A stretch of 40,965 bases of DNA from a virus, in IMG/VR virus record IMGVR_UViG_3300045135_000846, positions 1 to 40,965 of that record. One strand, written 5' to 3'. The notes below the pieces were generated by a model that worked only from the letters and a program-made list of their open reading frames with translations, ran no database searches and was not told where the DNA came from. Shown one piece after another: positions 33,642 through 40,592 of the stretch. How positions within the stretch are numbered: position 1 is the first letter of the stretch; the number at the start of each line of letters is the position of its first letter. The translations under genes were made by a program, and so were the position numbers.

Positions 33642-34211
33642 CTAAGATAATGCTGTAGGGTTAGTACCCCTGTCAATTAGTCTAGTACCTTTAACTAGGT
33701 TAAACTTCTTCTGCTTTAAGTTTTCTCTCTCAAGTTTAATTCTTTGTAAACCTATTTTATTCTCTAACTCTTTTTGAGTTGTAGAATCACCATTTAAGTA
33801 TACGTGTAAGTGTTTAGCTGAAACTAATACTACATAAGTCCTAAATACATCTGGTATATTATCAAAAGTAATCTCAAGTCTAGCTGTAATCTCTACGTTT
33901 TCTGTAAATATCTTTGTTTGATTCTCTACATCGTAAAAGTCTCCGCCTTCAATTATATAATTCTCATCTGACTCAAATTCAATTAAGTTAGGTGGTACTG
34001 TAATGTAACCTGATGTTTGAGGTTGTAATGTTAGGTCATAAGTATTAAACCACCATTTCTCTTCTTGCTCTTCTCTAAGAGTTTCTGCTAATATTGTTCT
34101 AGCCTGTACTGCTTCGTGTTCAGTAGGTAGTTCATCGATAGTTACATCTGAAGGAATTGGTATTTCTCCGATGTATCTTAACATCCTATTAATTGCATCT
34201 ATTTCAGTCAT
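33642..34211 (-). CDS. Tail tubular protein A (T7 gp11-like)
   Basis: A 189-aa protein (T7 gp11 has 196), the adaptor ring between portal and nozzle. It begins MTEIDAINRMLRYIGEIP, the family's typical start, then shows REEQEEKWWFNTYDLTLQP. It directly follows the capsid gene after a hairpin and directly precedes tubular protein B. AAAGGA precedes the ATG. Confidence 0.93.
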   Translation of the reverse strand: MTEIDAINRMLRYIGEIPIPSDVTIDELPTEHEAVQARTILAETLREEQEEKWWFNTYDLTLQPQTSGYITVPPNLIEFESDENYIIEGGDFYDVENQTKIFTENVEITARLEITFDNIPDVFRTYVVLVSAKHLHVYLNGDSTTQKELENKIGLQRIKLERENLKQKKFNLVKGTRLIDRGTNPTALS

Positions 34212-34249
34212 TTATATTTCCTTTATAATATCTATAAAATTTAATCGAA

Positions 34250-34267
34250 GGTATCCAAAGGGATACC
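34250..34267 (-). terminator. Post-capsid terminator-like hairpin
   Basis: Minus strand GGTATCC, CTTT loop, GGATACC: a perfect 7-bp stem 18 bases after the capsid stop, followed by an A/T-rich stretch with TTTTAT. T7 has its only phage-polymerase terminator (Tphi) in the same place, just after gene 10. Confidence 0.6.
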
Positions 34268-34285
34268 CTCTGCTAAACCTTACGA

Positions 34286-35254
34286 TTATGCTACTGTTCC
34301 ACCTGTGATTACACAAGAACATCCTGGTTTTAATACACCCATACCATAAGAATAGTATGTAGTCATTAAAGTTGCTAATTGCTCAGGGATGTAGTTAACC
34401 TCAGAAGTTACGTCCATTAACTTAGCTACTGCTACCGCTTCAGAAGTGAATAATAGAGCTTTAAGTTTTTTGTTAGTACCACCAACATCAATTGAAGAGT
34501 CGATTGGAATATAGTTAGATTTGTAAATCTTAATTCCAGCAACTTCCATAATTGTACCTTTGTTGATACCACCATTATCACCAGATGTAATGTCTTTGTT
34601 AACACCTTGTGATTGTGCTAAGTATGAATAGATGATTGGAGATACTACTAAGTATTTCTCACCTGTTACATCTTTTTCTTCCATAGCTGCTACTGCTGCA
34701 AACACTGCTTCAATTAAAGCGTTACCTTTGTCAGCTGGAGTTGATCCAGAATCAATAACGTCGTTGTTTACTTCAGTACCGTCAGCTTGAACTGCTTCAC
34801 CACCAATTGTACCTGATGTTTGAGATGCTGTTACTAATGCTCCAGCTACTGCTTTGTCAATTTTAACTGCTAAAGCTTCACCAGCTTGTTTAGCTAATTC
34901 CCCTCTAGTTTCAAAGTGTAATACTTTTTCTTCAAATTTATCTACTGCTAATGCGTAGTACTCTAAAGCATCAATGTTAATGATTCTTTCTTTAACTGCG
35001 ATTGCACTCATAGATAACTCAGTACCTGGTACGTGAGTGTTAGTATCTGAATCCGAAGATTGACCAATTACTGGAATAGAGATTGAAGAACCTGAATCGA
35101 TTGACTTAGTTGTTACTAAATCTAAGAATAACTGCTTTCTATCAAATGCTGTTAAAACCGAACCGTAATAAATCTCTAACGAGTTGTCCATTTCTGTAGG
35201 TAACCCTCTAGGAGTTGAACTGTTGTTACCAATGTTGTTTACTGTTAATGCCAT
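34286..35254 (-). CDS. Major capsid protein (T7 gp10-like)
   Basis: A 322-aa capsid protein with HK97-type fold expected (T7 gp10A has 345). Family features: an N-terminal GNNSSTPRG arm, DRKQLFLDLVTTKSIDSGSS, then ALEYYALAVDKFEEKVLHFE and a KPGCSCVITGGTVA end. No obvious slippery site for a gp10B-type frameshift extension was seen. TAAGGA precedes the ATG. It is preceded by a 305-base leader carrying a phage-type promoter, as for T7 gene 10. Confidence 0.95.
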   Translation of the reverse strand: MALTVNNIGNNSSTPRGLPTEMDNSLEIYYGSVLTAFDRKQLFLDLVTTKSIDSGSSISIPVIGQSSDSDTNTHVPGTELSMSAIAVKERIINIDALEYYALAVDKFEEKVLHFETRGELAKQAGEALAVKIDKAVAGALVTASQTSGTIGGEAVQADGTEVNNDVIDSGSTPADKGNALIEAVFAAVAAMEEKDVTGEKYLVVSPIIYSYLAQSQGVNKDITSGDNGGINKGTIMEVAGIKIYKSNYIPIDSSIDVGGTNKKLKALLFTSEAVAVAKLMDVTSEVNYIPEQLATLMTTYYSYGMGVLKPGCSCVITGGTVA

Positions 35255-35276
35255 AATTTTTCCTTAATGTTTTGAA

Positions 35277-35381
35277 TTAGTTTGTGTATCTATCTGCTTT
35301 CTCTTTTGTCCTCTTTAAGTTGTCCATAGCTTCCGAACGCATCTTTCGCATAGGGCTTACAGAATACAAACAATCTAGCAT
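35277..35381 (-). CDS. Possible 34-aa leader peptide upstream of capsid
   Basis: A short open frame in the capsid leader encoding MLDCLYSVSPMRKM, then RSEAMDNLKRTKEKADRYTN. The second half looks like a basic amphipathic helix. It starts 8 bases after the predicted initiation G of the promoter at 35389 and has no Shine-Dalgarno, so it might be a leaderless-type or unused frame; internal ATGs also occur in frame. Its stop lies 23 bases before the capsid start. Weak call. Confidence 0.3.
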   Translation of the reverse strand: MLDCLYSVSPMRKMRSEAMDNLKRTKEKADRYTN

Positions 35382-35388
35382 TAAGTTA

Positions 35389-35403
35389 CTATAGTTTTTG
35401 TTC
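35389..35403 (-). promoter_or_regulatory. Phage RNA polymerase promoter upstream of capsid
   Basis: Minus strand reads GAACAAAAACTATAG. It has GAA at the far end, A at the seventh base and the CTATAG core, as in the other three sites, but with A in place of the internal C/G bases, so it may differ in strength. T7 has its strong phi10 promoter in the same gap. Confidence 0.65.
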
Positions 35404-35520
35404 GTTGCGGAACATTAGTTAGTGTTTGTATGTAGACTATTTAAACTTGCCTTGTCGACTTTAGACAGAGGTTGTAGTTACAAGTACACTTAAGTACACT
35501 TTGTTCTCCTTGTAAAAGTA

Positions 35521-35553
35521 GTGGGTAGCCAAAGGAGAGTAAAAACTACCCAC
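35521..35553 (-). terminator. Long hairpin after the scaffold gene
   Basis: Perfect 8-bp inverted repeat GTGGGTAG/CTACCCAC with a 17-base loop, 7 bases after the scaffold stop codon. On the minus strand it is followed by TACTTTTAC rather than a clean U-run. It may be a terminator or an RNase processing site separating scaffold and capsid messages. The rest of the 305-base gap (35255-35559) holds the promoter, the small frame and a tandem AAGTACACTT pair (35481-35500). Confidence 0.5.
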
Positions 35554-35559
35554 GTTACG

Positions 35560-36411
35560 TTAGATTAGACCTTTTCTTCTTGAAGCTAAGTATCTTTTAT
35601 CTACCATTTGCGTGTATTTTGCATCTTTACCATATAATCTGTTAGTAGCAGCTTTTTGCCACTCGTTCTTATCAGTAAAGGGTTGCATACCAGTACCACC
35701 TGAGTCACCTTCTAGCCTTCTAGCTTCTTTAGGTGCTCCTTGTTGATACTTAAGTTTCATATATTCTAAATGTCTTGTTGCATTTGCTTGATCTAAGTCA
35801 GCTAACGCTTTGTTGTAATCGTTAATTACAGCTGAGTCTACGTTCTCTGCAGCCCATTGTACAAGAGAAGAGTATTCTTCTTGACCACCTGCAACTTCGT
35901 ATACAGAGTTTGTAAATGTACCAGCGAATGCTTGTTGACCTTGAATGTATCTATCTACGTCACTCTTACTAAAACCAAAACCTTCTAGTTTCTTGTAAGA
36001 CTCTTCAGATAACGAACCATTTTCGTTGTATTCCTTACCAAACTCTTGGATTGTATTACTATCAATACCAGTAGCTTTAGATAATTCATCAGCTTGTTCT
36101 TTTTGCTCTTTAGTAGCTTCCTCTTGTTTAGGCTCAGGTTCTTTAGCTCCTAGCTTTTTCTCAAGTTCTTTATAAGCTTCTAACAAGTCTTCTTGAGACT
36201 TGAACTTACCATCAATCATTTCTTCGATTGGAGTACCGTCTGCGTTGTAGCCTTCTGGTACTTCGCTCTCAGCTTCTCTTTCAGCGTTAGTCTTCCTAGA
36301 CTCTGCTAGTCTGTCTAATGCTTGTTGTTCTTCTGGTTTTAAAGGTATTCCCTCAGAGTTTGTAATCTCACCTTGAGGTTGTACCTGTTCTCCTTGTAGT
36401 TCTTCACTCAT
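35560..36411 (-). CDS. Scaffolding protein (T7 gp9-like)
   Basis: A 283-aa, very acidic, glutamate/glutamine-rich protein (T7 gp9 has 307). It is helical (LEAYKELEKKLGAKEPEPK, KEQADELSKATGIDSNTI) with a basic C-terminus (DKRYLASRRKG) that would contact the capsid inner face. The position between portal and capsid is conserved. It helps assemble the procapsid and then leaves. The ATG overlaps the previous stop as TAATG. Confidence 0.88.
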   Translation of the reverse strand: MSEELQGEQVQPQGEITNSEGIPLKPEEQQALDRLAESRKTNAEREAESEVPEGYNADGTPIEEMIDGKFKSQEDLLEAYKELEKKLGAKEPEPKQEEATKEQKEQADELSKATGIDSNTIQEFGKEYNENGSLSEESYKKLEGFGFSKSDVDRYIQGQQAFAGTFTNSVYEVAGGQEEYSSLVQWAAENVDSAVINDYNKALADLDQANATRHLEYMKLKYQQGAPKEARRLEGDSGGTGMQPFTDKNEWQKAATNRLYGKDAKYTQMVDKRYLASRRKGLI

Positions 36412-36602
36412 TACTCAGCCTTTGAAGTTGTCTTTTTAGCTGGTGCCGCTGGTGGTGGTGTCATATCTAAAGAATTAGGGTAACCTGCTTTAGCTTCTTC
36501 TTCTTTATCTCTTAAAAAGTAATCAGCATCTGTGATTGCATTCTTATTCTTTTTCTTTAAACCTTCTGCTTTTAATTCGTATAATGATTTTGTCTTAGCC
36601 AT
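36411..36602 (-). CDS. Small basic hypothetical protein between portal and scaffold
   Basis: A 63-aa protein with a lysine-rich N-terminal half (KTKSLYELKAEGLKKKNKN) and a proline/alanine-rich tail (DMTPPPAAPAKKTTSKAE), likely disordered. AAGGAG lies before its ATG, and the stop overlaps the scaffold start. No T7 equivalent at this spot. It may be a minor head protein or assembly factor. Confidence 0.6.
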   Translation of the reverse strand: MAKTKSLYELKAEGLKKKNKNAITDADYFLRDKEEEAKAGYPNSLDMTPPPAAPAKKTTSKAE

Positions 36603-36613
36603 AATATTTCTCC

Positions 36614-38152
36614 TTATTGTGGTTGTGTAGCACTGTCTACAAGATTACCAGCTCCTTGAGCTAATAGTTGTTGTTCCTGTGCCGCCTGTTGCTCTTGTTG
36701 TACTTGTTCTTCTGACTTAATTAAATCAGTTGTATCTAACGATAATGCGTTACCAATTTTACTAATTAAACCATCTATGTTCATCTTTTGTAAAACTAAC
36801 TCAGGACTACCAATATTTTGTATAATCTGAGTAAACTGCATAATCTTATCTAACTCTACGTTTCTACCTAAAGCTTCAATACCAGCTACAATAGCTAGTT
36901 CGATACCTAATTGTTCTACAGGTGCCTTAGATTGTTTTAGTAATAAGTGAGCTAGTGGTCTTTGTAATTCTAATGATAAGATAGAATACACTCCACCTAA
37001 AGACTTTTCAAGATCAGCTGCTAAGTATCTAATCTCTGTAGCTGTTGTTCTTTCTGAGTCTCTTGCAGCACTTGAAGCTGCTAGGAATGCTTGTTCTAAT
37101 CTAGTAGTTAACTGTTCTACCATATTCATCGGTACTTGTAAGTCACCGCCTTTATCAACCCTAAGAGTAGTGATCTCATTCTCTAAGTCACCTAGGATAC
37201 ATACACCATTCTCAGCTTCGTTGATATCGTCGACATCTAACACACCTCCAGGTCTTTTACCAAAGATAACTTTAGACATTACCGCTGACGCTTCTAATAG
37301 TAATTGGTATAAAGCTTCAAGTGACCTAAAGTCACCTAAGTATTGCTCTACTAAACCTCTACCATAGTTCTCACCGTTGATTGATGTCCATCTTAAAGGT
37401 ATAAATGGTAATTCTGATTCTTTAGAATAAGTCGTATCTGACCCTTCTACGAATACATCTTCTACCTCTTGGTACTCATACCACTTACCATCTTTCTTAA
37501 CTGCTCTTGTATAGATGTTAACTTTAGCACCTGCTTCTTGACCTTCACCGTCACCATCTAATTGGTTTAAAATGTCTTCAGGTAATGTGTCTCTTGATAA
37601 GGCTTCCTTAGAGATGATATCTATAGGGTTACCTTTGAAGTCTCTTAGGACTACGTAATTTGCTAGTTTGTATGCTTTGATACTACCTTCAACTTTATAT
37701 AGTAACGAGTTACCACCTATAATTAAAGATTTTAAAGCTTCAAAGATAGGAACTCTTAAAGCTTCTCTTTCGATTTGCTTAAGTAGTTCTTGCTCTAAGT
37801 TTACCAGTTGTGCTTCAAGTTTCTCTTTACCTTGGTCTTCAGCTTGTTCTGCAATCTCTACAACCTCAGGAGCTGGTACTAATCTAAAGAAACTTGTGTT
37901 AGGTGGTACTAAAGCTAATAGTAATTTACTAGCTAAGTTCTGTACTAACCTACTACCTACTGATTGGTATGGTGTATCTAAGTCGTCTGACTCTGTGTGA
38001 CCATCGTCTGTTACAACTGAAGGAATTGTCAGTTTAGAACACTCTCTAGCTCTATCAAGAACAGATGATCTATCAGCATCTAACTTCTGAAACCTTTCTT
38101 TACAAGAGACTTCTGCTCTTAATTCTTCTATTGAATATTCTTTAACTGCCAT
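36614..38152 (-). CDS. Portal (head-tail connector) protein, T7 gp8-like
   Basis: A 512-aa protein (T7 gp8 has 536) forming the dodecameric DNA gate. Family features: LDRARECSKLTIPSVV near the N-terminus, NLASKLLLALVPPNTSFFRL, INGENYGRGLVEQYLGD in the middle, and LAASSAARDSERTTATEIRY in the wing region. The C-terminus is glutamine-rich. The gene order portal, scaffold, capsid, tubular A, tubular B is the T7 order. AAGGT precedes the ATG. Confidence 0.95.
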   Translation of the reverse strand: MAVKEYSIEELRAEVSCKERFQKLDADRSSVLDRARECSKLTIPSVVTDDGHTESDDLDTPYQSVGSRLVQNLASKLLLALVPPNTSFFRLVPAPEVVEIAEQAEDQGKEKLEAQLVNLEQELLKQIEREALRVPIFEALKSLIIGGNSLLYKVEGSIKAYKLANYVVLRDFKGNPIDIISKEALSRDTLPEDILNQLDGDGEGQEAGAKVNIYTRAVKKDGKWYEYQEVEDVFVEGSDTTYSKESELPFIPLRWTSINGENYGRGLVEQYLGDFRSLEALYQLLLEASAVMSKVIFGKRPGGVLDVDDINEAENGVCILGDLENEITTLRVDKGGDLQVPMNMVEQLTTRLEQAFLAASSAARDSERTTATEIRYLAADLEKSLGGVYSILSLELQRPLAHLLLKQSKAPVEQLGIELAIVAGIEALGRNVELDKIMQFTQIIQNIGSPELVLQKMNIDGLISKIGNALSLDTTDLIKSEEQVQQEQQAAQEQQLLAQGAGNLVDSATQPQ

Positions 38153-38162
38153 TTAGTTACCT

Positions 38163-38483
38163 TTATGCTTGAGTTGCTGAAGTTGCTGTACCTACTGTAC
38201 CAGTGTCTGCACCTGTGTCACCTGTTACAGGGATTTGTAATGACTTAGCACCTTTAGTTAGTGCTTCTTTCTTTCTTGCTTCTTCTTCTTCTGGTGTTAC
38301 CGCTTCTTCTTGAGTAGCTGCTTCTGTAGCTGCTGGTGCTACTGCTGGAGCTGTGTATACTGGAGTAGGAGTTGAACCACCTTTACCACCACCTTGACAT
38401 TCTAAAGAGTCCATTGAACCTTCTAAATCTAATACGTCAAACTCATTCTTAGCTTCTACCATTGCGAAATCTTTAATTCTCAT
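38163..38483 (-). CDS. Low-complexity tail assembly protein candidate (T7 gp7.3-like)
   Basis: A 106-aa protein with a glycine patch (ECQGGGKGGSTPTP), an alanine/glutamate/proline-rich disordered centre (PAVAPAATEAATQEEAVTPE) and an end of GAKSLQIPVTG then GTVGTATSAT. T7 gp7.3, encoded just before the portal, has the same layout, with KKSLSVARSSGGG near its end. That protein is a minor virion/tail assembly factor. The match is by position and composition rather than clear similarity. The ATG overlaps the previous stop; AAAGG lies upstream. Confidence 0.6.
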   Translation of the reverse strand: MRIKDFAMVEAKNEFDVLDLEGSMDSLECQGGGKGGSTPTPVYTAPAVAPAATEAATQEEAVTPEEEEARKKEALTKGAKSLQIPVTGDTGADTGTVGTATSATQA

Positions 38484-38979
38484 ACTTTAACCTTTTTTTA
38501 TATTTTTCAAGTTTACTCTTGATCTTATCCATTGGGAACTGTGTAACCTTAGCTACTACTTCACCACCTACTAACTGATTATTACCAATATTACTTGACG
38601 ATGTAAAAGTACAACCATAAGCTTCGTAGCCAGTATCATCACAGATCATACCAACCATTGTGTACATCATAAGGACAGCCTTACCATTTCTGCTTTCAGG
38701 GTCTATATACATATAATCAACATAAACCACAGGGTCAGTTAGACCATACTGATCGTTAATGAAGACTATAAGGAACCCTACTGGAATACCTTTGTCAAGA
38801 AGTAGATACAAACTTTTACCACTAATTACCATATTGTGTAATATATCTAACATTTCGTTAGGGGTTGGTTGGTGGTAGTTGTCTCTATGAACTTCTCTAA
38901 AGTAATCGTCTAGTAACTTAGCGACTCTTATGTCGGTTAGATTACCTATATTTTCTTTTGTATATAACTCGAGTAACAT
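38473..38979 (-). CDS. GNAT-like acetyltransferase domain protein
   Basis: A 168-aa protein with a GNAT-like core: strand-helix start (MLLELYTKENIGNLTDIRVA), a strand pair (LYLLLDKGIPVGFLIVFIND) and VYVDYMYIDPESRNGKAVL, which fits motif A (strand, then the turn before the acetyl-CoA helix). The R/Q-x-x-G-x-G/A loop is not perfect (SRNGKA). GNAT-like genes occur near the portal in several marine T7-like phages; substrate unknown. The start overlaps the 57-aa gene's stop as TAATG. Confidence 0.55.
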   Translation of the reverse strand: MLLELYTKENIGNLTDIRVAKLLDDYFREVHRDNYHQPTPNEMLDILHNMVISGKSLYLLLDKGIPVGFLIVFINDQYGLTDPVVYVDYMYIDPESRNGKAVLMMYTMVGMICDDTGYEAYGCTFTSSSNIGNNQLVGGEVVAKVTQFPMDKIKSKLEKYKKRLKYEN

Positions 38980-39152
38980 TACTTTCCTTTGTCTTTCTCA
39001 AGGAGAGCTGTGACTATTGTTATTACGTCTTGTTGTCCTTGTAATCTAGCTAATTCAACTTCGGTTGTAGTTTTGGTAGGTAGTTTATTAGGGAACTTTG
39101 CCTTAAGACTATCTAAGATAGCCTCTAACTGTATATTATTAAGTACTTTCAT
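38979..39152 (-). CDS. 57-aa hypothetical protein, first gene of the structural transcript
   Basis: A short helical, lysine-rich protein (MKVLNNIQLEAILDSLKAKF ... VELARLQGQQDVITIVTALL). AAGGAG lies 8 bases before the ATG, and the stop overlaps the next start (TAATG), so it is very probably real. It is the first gene after the phage-type promoter at 39260 and its repeat array. No family recognised; map position corresponds to the small T7 genes 6.5-6.7. Confidence 0.7.
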   Translation of the reverse strand: MKVLNNIQLEAILDSLKAKFPNKLPTKTTTEVELARLQGQQDVITIVTALLEKDKGK

Positions 39153-39162
39153 ACTAACTCTC

Positions 39163-39243
39163 CTTAAGTATATTTTAGTATCCTTTAAGTAACTTAAAGA
39201 ATCTTTAAGTATCTTTAAGTATACTTTAAGTATCTTTATAGTA
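39163..39243 (-). repeat. About 10-bp repeat array in the leader of the structural transcript
   Basis: At least five units of CTTTAAGTAT type (plus strand), best copies at 39183, 39203, 39213, 39224 and 39234, mostly 10-11 bp apart, with degenerate copies towards 39163. It lies between the promoter at 39260 and the 57-aa gene, like the array in front of SSB. Confidence 0.7.
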
Positions 39244-39259
39244 TAAATTTGACTTTATT

Positions 39260-39274
39260 CTATAGGGTCGTTTC
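39260..39274 (-). promoter_or_regulatory. Phage RNA polymerase promoter after the exonuclease gene
   Basis: Minus strand reads GAAACGACCCTATAG. It differs from the site at 7989 at one of 15 positions. The TAG of the core is the stop codon of the exonuclease gene, so promoter and coding sequence overlap. It would drive the structural genes. Confidence 0.75.
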
Positions 39275-40063
39275 ATCGAAAGTAGGAGACCAAAGTTCAA
39301 TCTTACCTACTTTTACTAGCTGGTGCATATTAGCTAACCTCATTGTATTTATAGCATCTTCCTCAGTAAGTCCCTTGCTTTCGTACGCTTCAACTATATA
39401 CTTCCAATACAACTGTTCTTGGTTACCACCTTCTTCTTGGTATTCTGTTTCAGCTTGTTCTAGTATTTTCTCTGCTTTAACTTTACCAATCCCTGGGCAA
39501 CCTTTGTAACCATCAGTTACGTCACCTGTAAGTGTTTGGAAGTAAGCAAACCTAATAGCTTCTAAAGGTGATACCCAAATCTCTTCGCCTGTGTTGAAGT
39601 TGTAATGTGTACCCTCTGTTTGGTATAACACATCTTTGTCAATAGCACATAGTAGGTAGTCGTCAGGGTATTTAGTTTTGATATACACAACATAGTCATC
39701 TGCTTCATAATCTTCACACATAATACTATTAGGGTATTTCTCAAATACATAGTCCATTAACTCTTGGTAGTTTAAGGGTTTTCTAACATCTTTTCTATTT
39801 TGTTTGTACCCTAAAGGATTCTTGTATCTAAAGTTATTCTTACCTGTAAATACCAATTTAATATCTTCACATCCTGTATAGTGTAATATACTTTCTACTG
39901 ATTCTTCAAATGTTTGTTTACACTGATCGAAGTTAGATGTGTAACTTACATCAGGTTCTATTGTAGGATCTAACTCAATATCTGCTTGATTCCATACGAC
40001 TTTATCTTCTATCGAACATATTACCCTATAGATAATACTATCTGCATCTACTAGTGCTACCAT
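39260..40063 (-). CDS. 5'-3' exonuclease, FEN-type (T7 gp6-like)
   Basis: A 267-aa flap/5'-3' exonuclease that would remove RNA primers and degrade host DNA to nucleotides (T7 gp6 has 300 aa). The metal-binding residues are in place: Asp6 and Asp8 (VDADSI), Glu120, Asp122 and Asp123 (EDYEADDYV), Asp142 and Asp144 (IDKDVL), Asp181 and Asp184 (GDVTDGYKG). The helix-hairpin-helix-like CPGIGKVKAEKIL follows. The start lies behind a small hairpin that spans the upstream stop codon, and only a weak GGGA precedes it. Confidence 0.93.
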   Translation of the reverse strand: MVALVDADSIIYRVICSIEDKVVWNQADIELDPTIEPDVSYTSNFDQCKQTFEESVESILHYTGCEDIKLVFTGKNNFRYKNPLGYKQNRKDVRKPLNYQELMDYVFEKYPNSIMCEDYEADDYVVYIKTKYPDDYLLCAIDKDVLYQTEGTHYNFNTGEEIWVSPLEAIRFAYFQTLTGDVTDGYKGCPGIGKVKAEKILEQAETEYQEEGGNQEQLYWKYIVEAYESKGLTEEDAINTMRLANMHQLVKVGKIELWSPTFDETTL

Positions 40064-40069
40064 TATGTC

Positions 40070-40087
40070 CCGAAGCCTAAGCTTCAG
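40070..40087 (-). promoter_or_regulatory. Hairpin over the exonuclease ribosome binding region
   Basis: Minus strand CTGAAGC, TTAG loop, GCTTCGG gives a 7-bp stem with one G-U pair. It spans the stop codon of the upstream gene and ends next to the GGGACATA before the exonuclease ATG. Ribosomes finishing the upstream gene would open it, which suggests translational coupling. Confidence 0.4.
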
Positions 40088-40493
40088 GCTCCTCTTCTAC
40101 TACGTAAGATGCTTCGATGTCTTCGATGATTTGCTCAATATCTTCACAGTTACTGATACCTTCGTTGTCAATAGCTACTGCTACTGCTTTATCAATAATT
40201 GAAAAACCTTGCTCTTGGTTGTAATAGTGTAATCCAGCTTCAGCAATAACCTCAGCTAAGTAAGAGTTCATAAGGTTCATTGTATCTCTCATATAAGTTG
40301 CTTGTTCTAATGTTCTAGCTACTCTATCTAAATACTGAATTGAGTAATCTACGTAAATGTTTACTAAAGCAACTACATCTTCTTTCTGTGCTTTTGTGTC
40401 ACTTAAAGATAAAATAACTTCTAAAAAGTCTCCTCTAATTACTTCTACGTCTTTTACTGGTATCTCTGCTTTTAATAATTTTAATAAACTCAT
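40077..40493 (-). CDS. Hypothetical acidic helical protein
   Basis: A 138-aa protein, unrecognised. It is largely helical (MSLLKLLKAEIPVKDVEVI ... YLDRVARTLEQATYMRDTMN) and ends with a very acidic segment (EDIEQIIEDIEASYVVEEEP). The tail lacks the terminal phenylalanine seen on the replisome tails. It lies between phoH and the exonuclease; AAAGGA precedes its ATG. Confidence 0.65.
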   Translation of the reverse strand: MSLLKLLKAEIPVKDVEVIRGDFLEVILSLSDTKAQKEDVVALVNIYVDYSIQYLDRVARTLEQATYMRDTMNLMNSYLAEVIAEAGLHYYNQEQGFSIIDKAVAVAIDNEGISNCEDIEQIIEDIEASYVVEEEPEA

Positions 40494-40548
40494 TTATATT
40501 CCTTTGTTTTTTTTTAATATTTGTTCCTTGCGTTTCAATACACAAGTA

Positions 40549-40585
40549 GCCTAGTTCGTGGCTTAGTTCGTCGCTTAGTTCGTGA
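40549..40585. repeat. Three-copy 12-bp tandem repeat
   Basis: Minus strand has CACGAACTAAGC, GACGAACTAAGC and CACGAACTAGGC in direct tandem, in the 99-base gap after phoH. Nine of the twelve positions are followed exactly in all copies. A run of nine A follows about 40 bases downstream. Function unknown. Confidence 0.75.
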
Positions 40586-40592
40586 CTTTCCT

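Noticed and set aside
37618-37632. CTATAGGGTT resembling the phage promoter core inside the portal gene
   Set aside because: Lacks the GAA at the far end shared by the four intergenic sites and lies in well-conserved coding sequence.
40020-40034. ACCCTATAGATAA on the plus strand
   Set aside because: Would fire against all genes, lies in the exonuclease coding region and lacks the GAA element.
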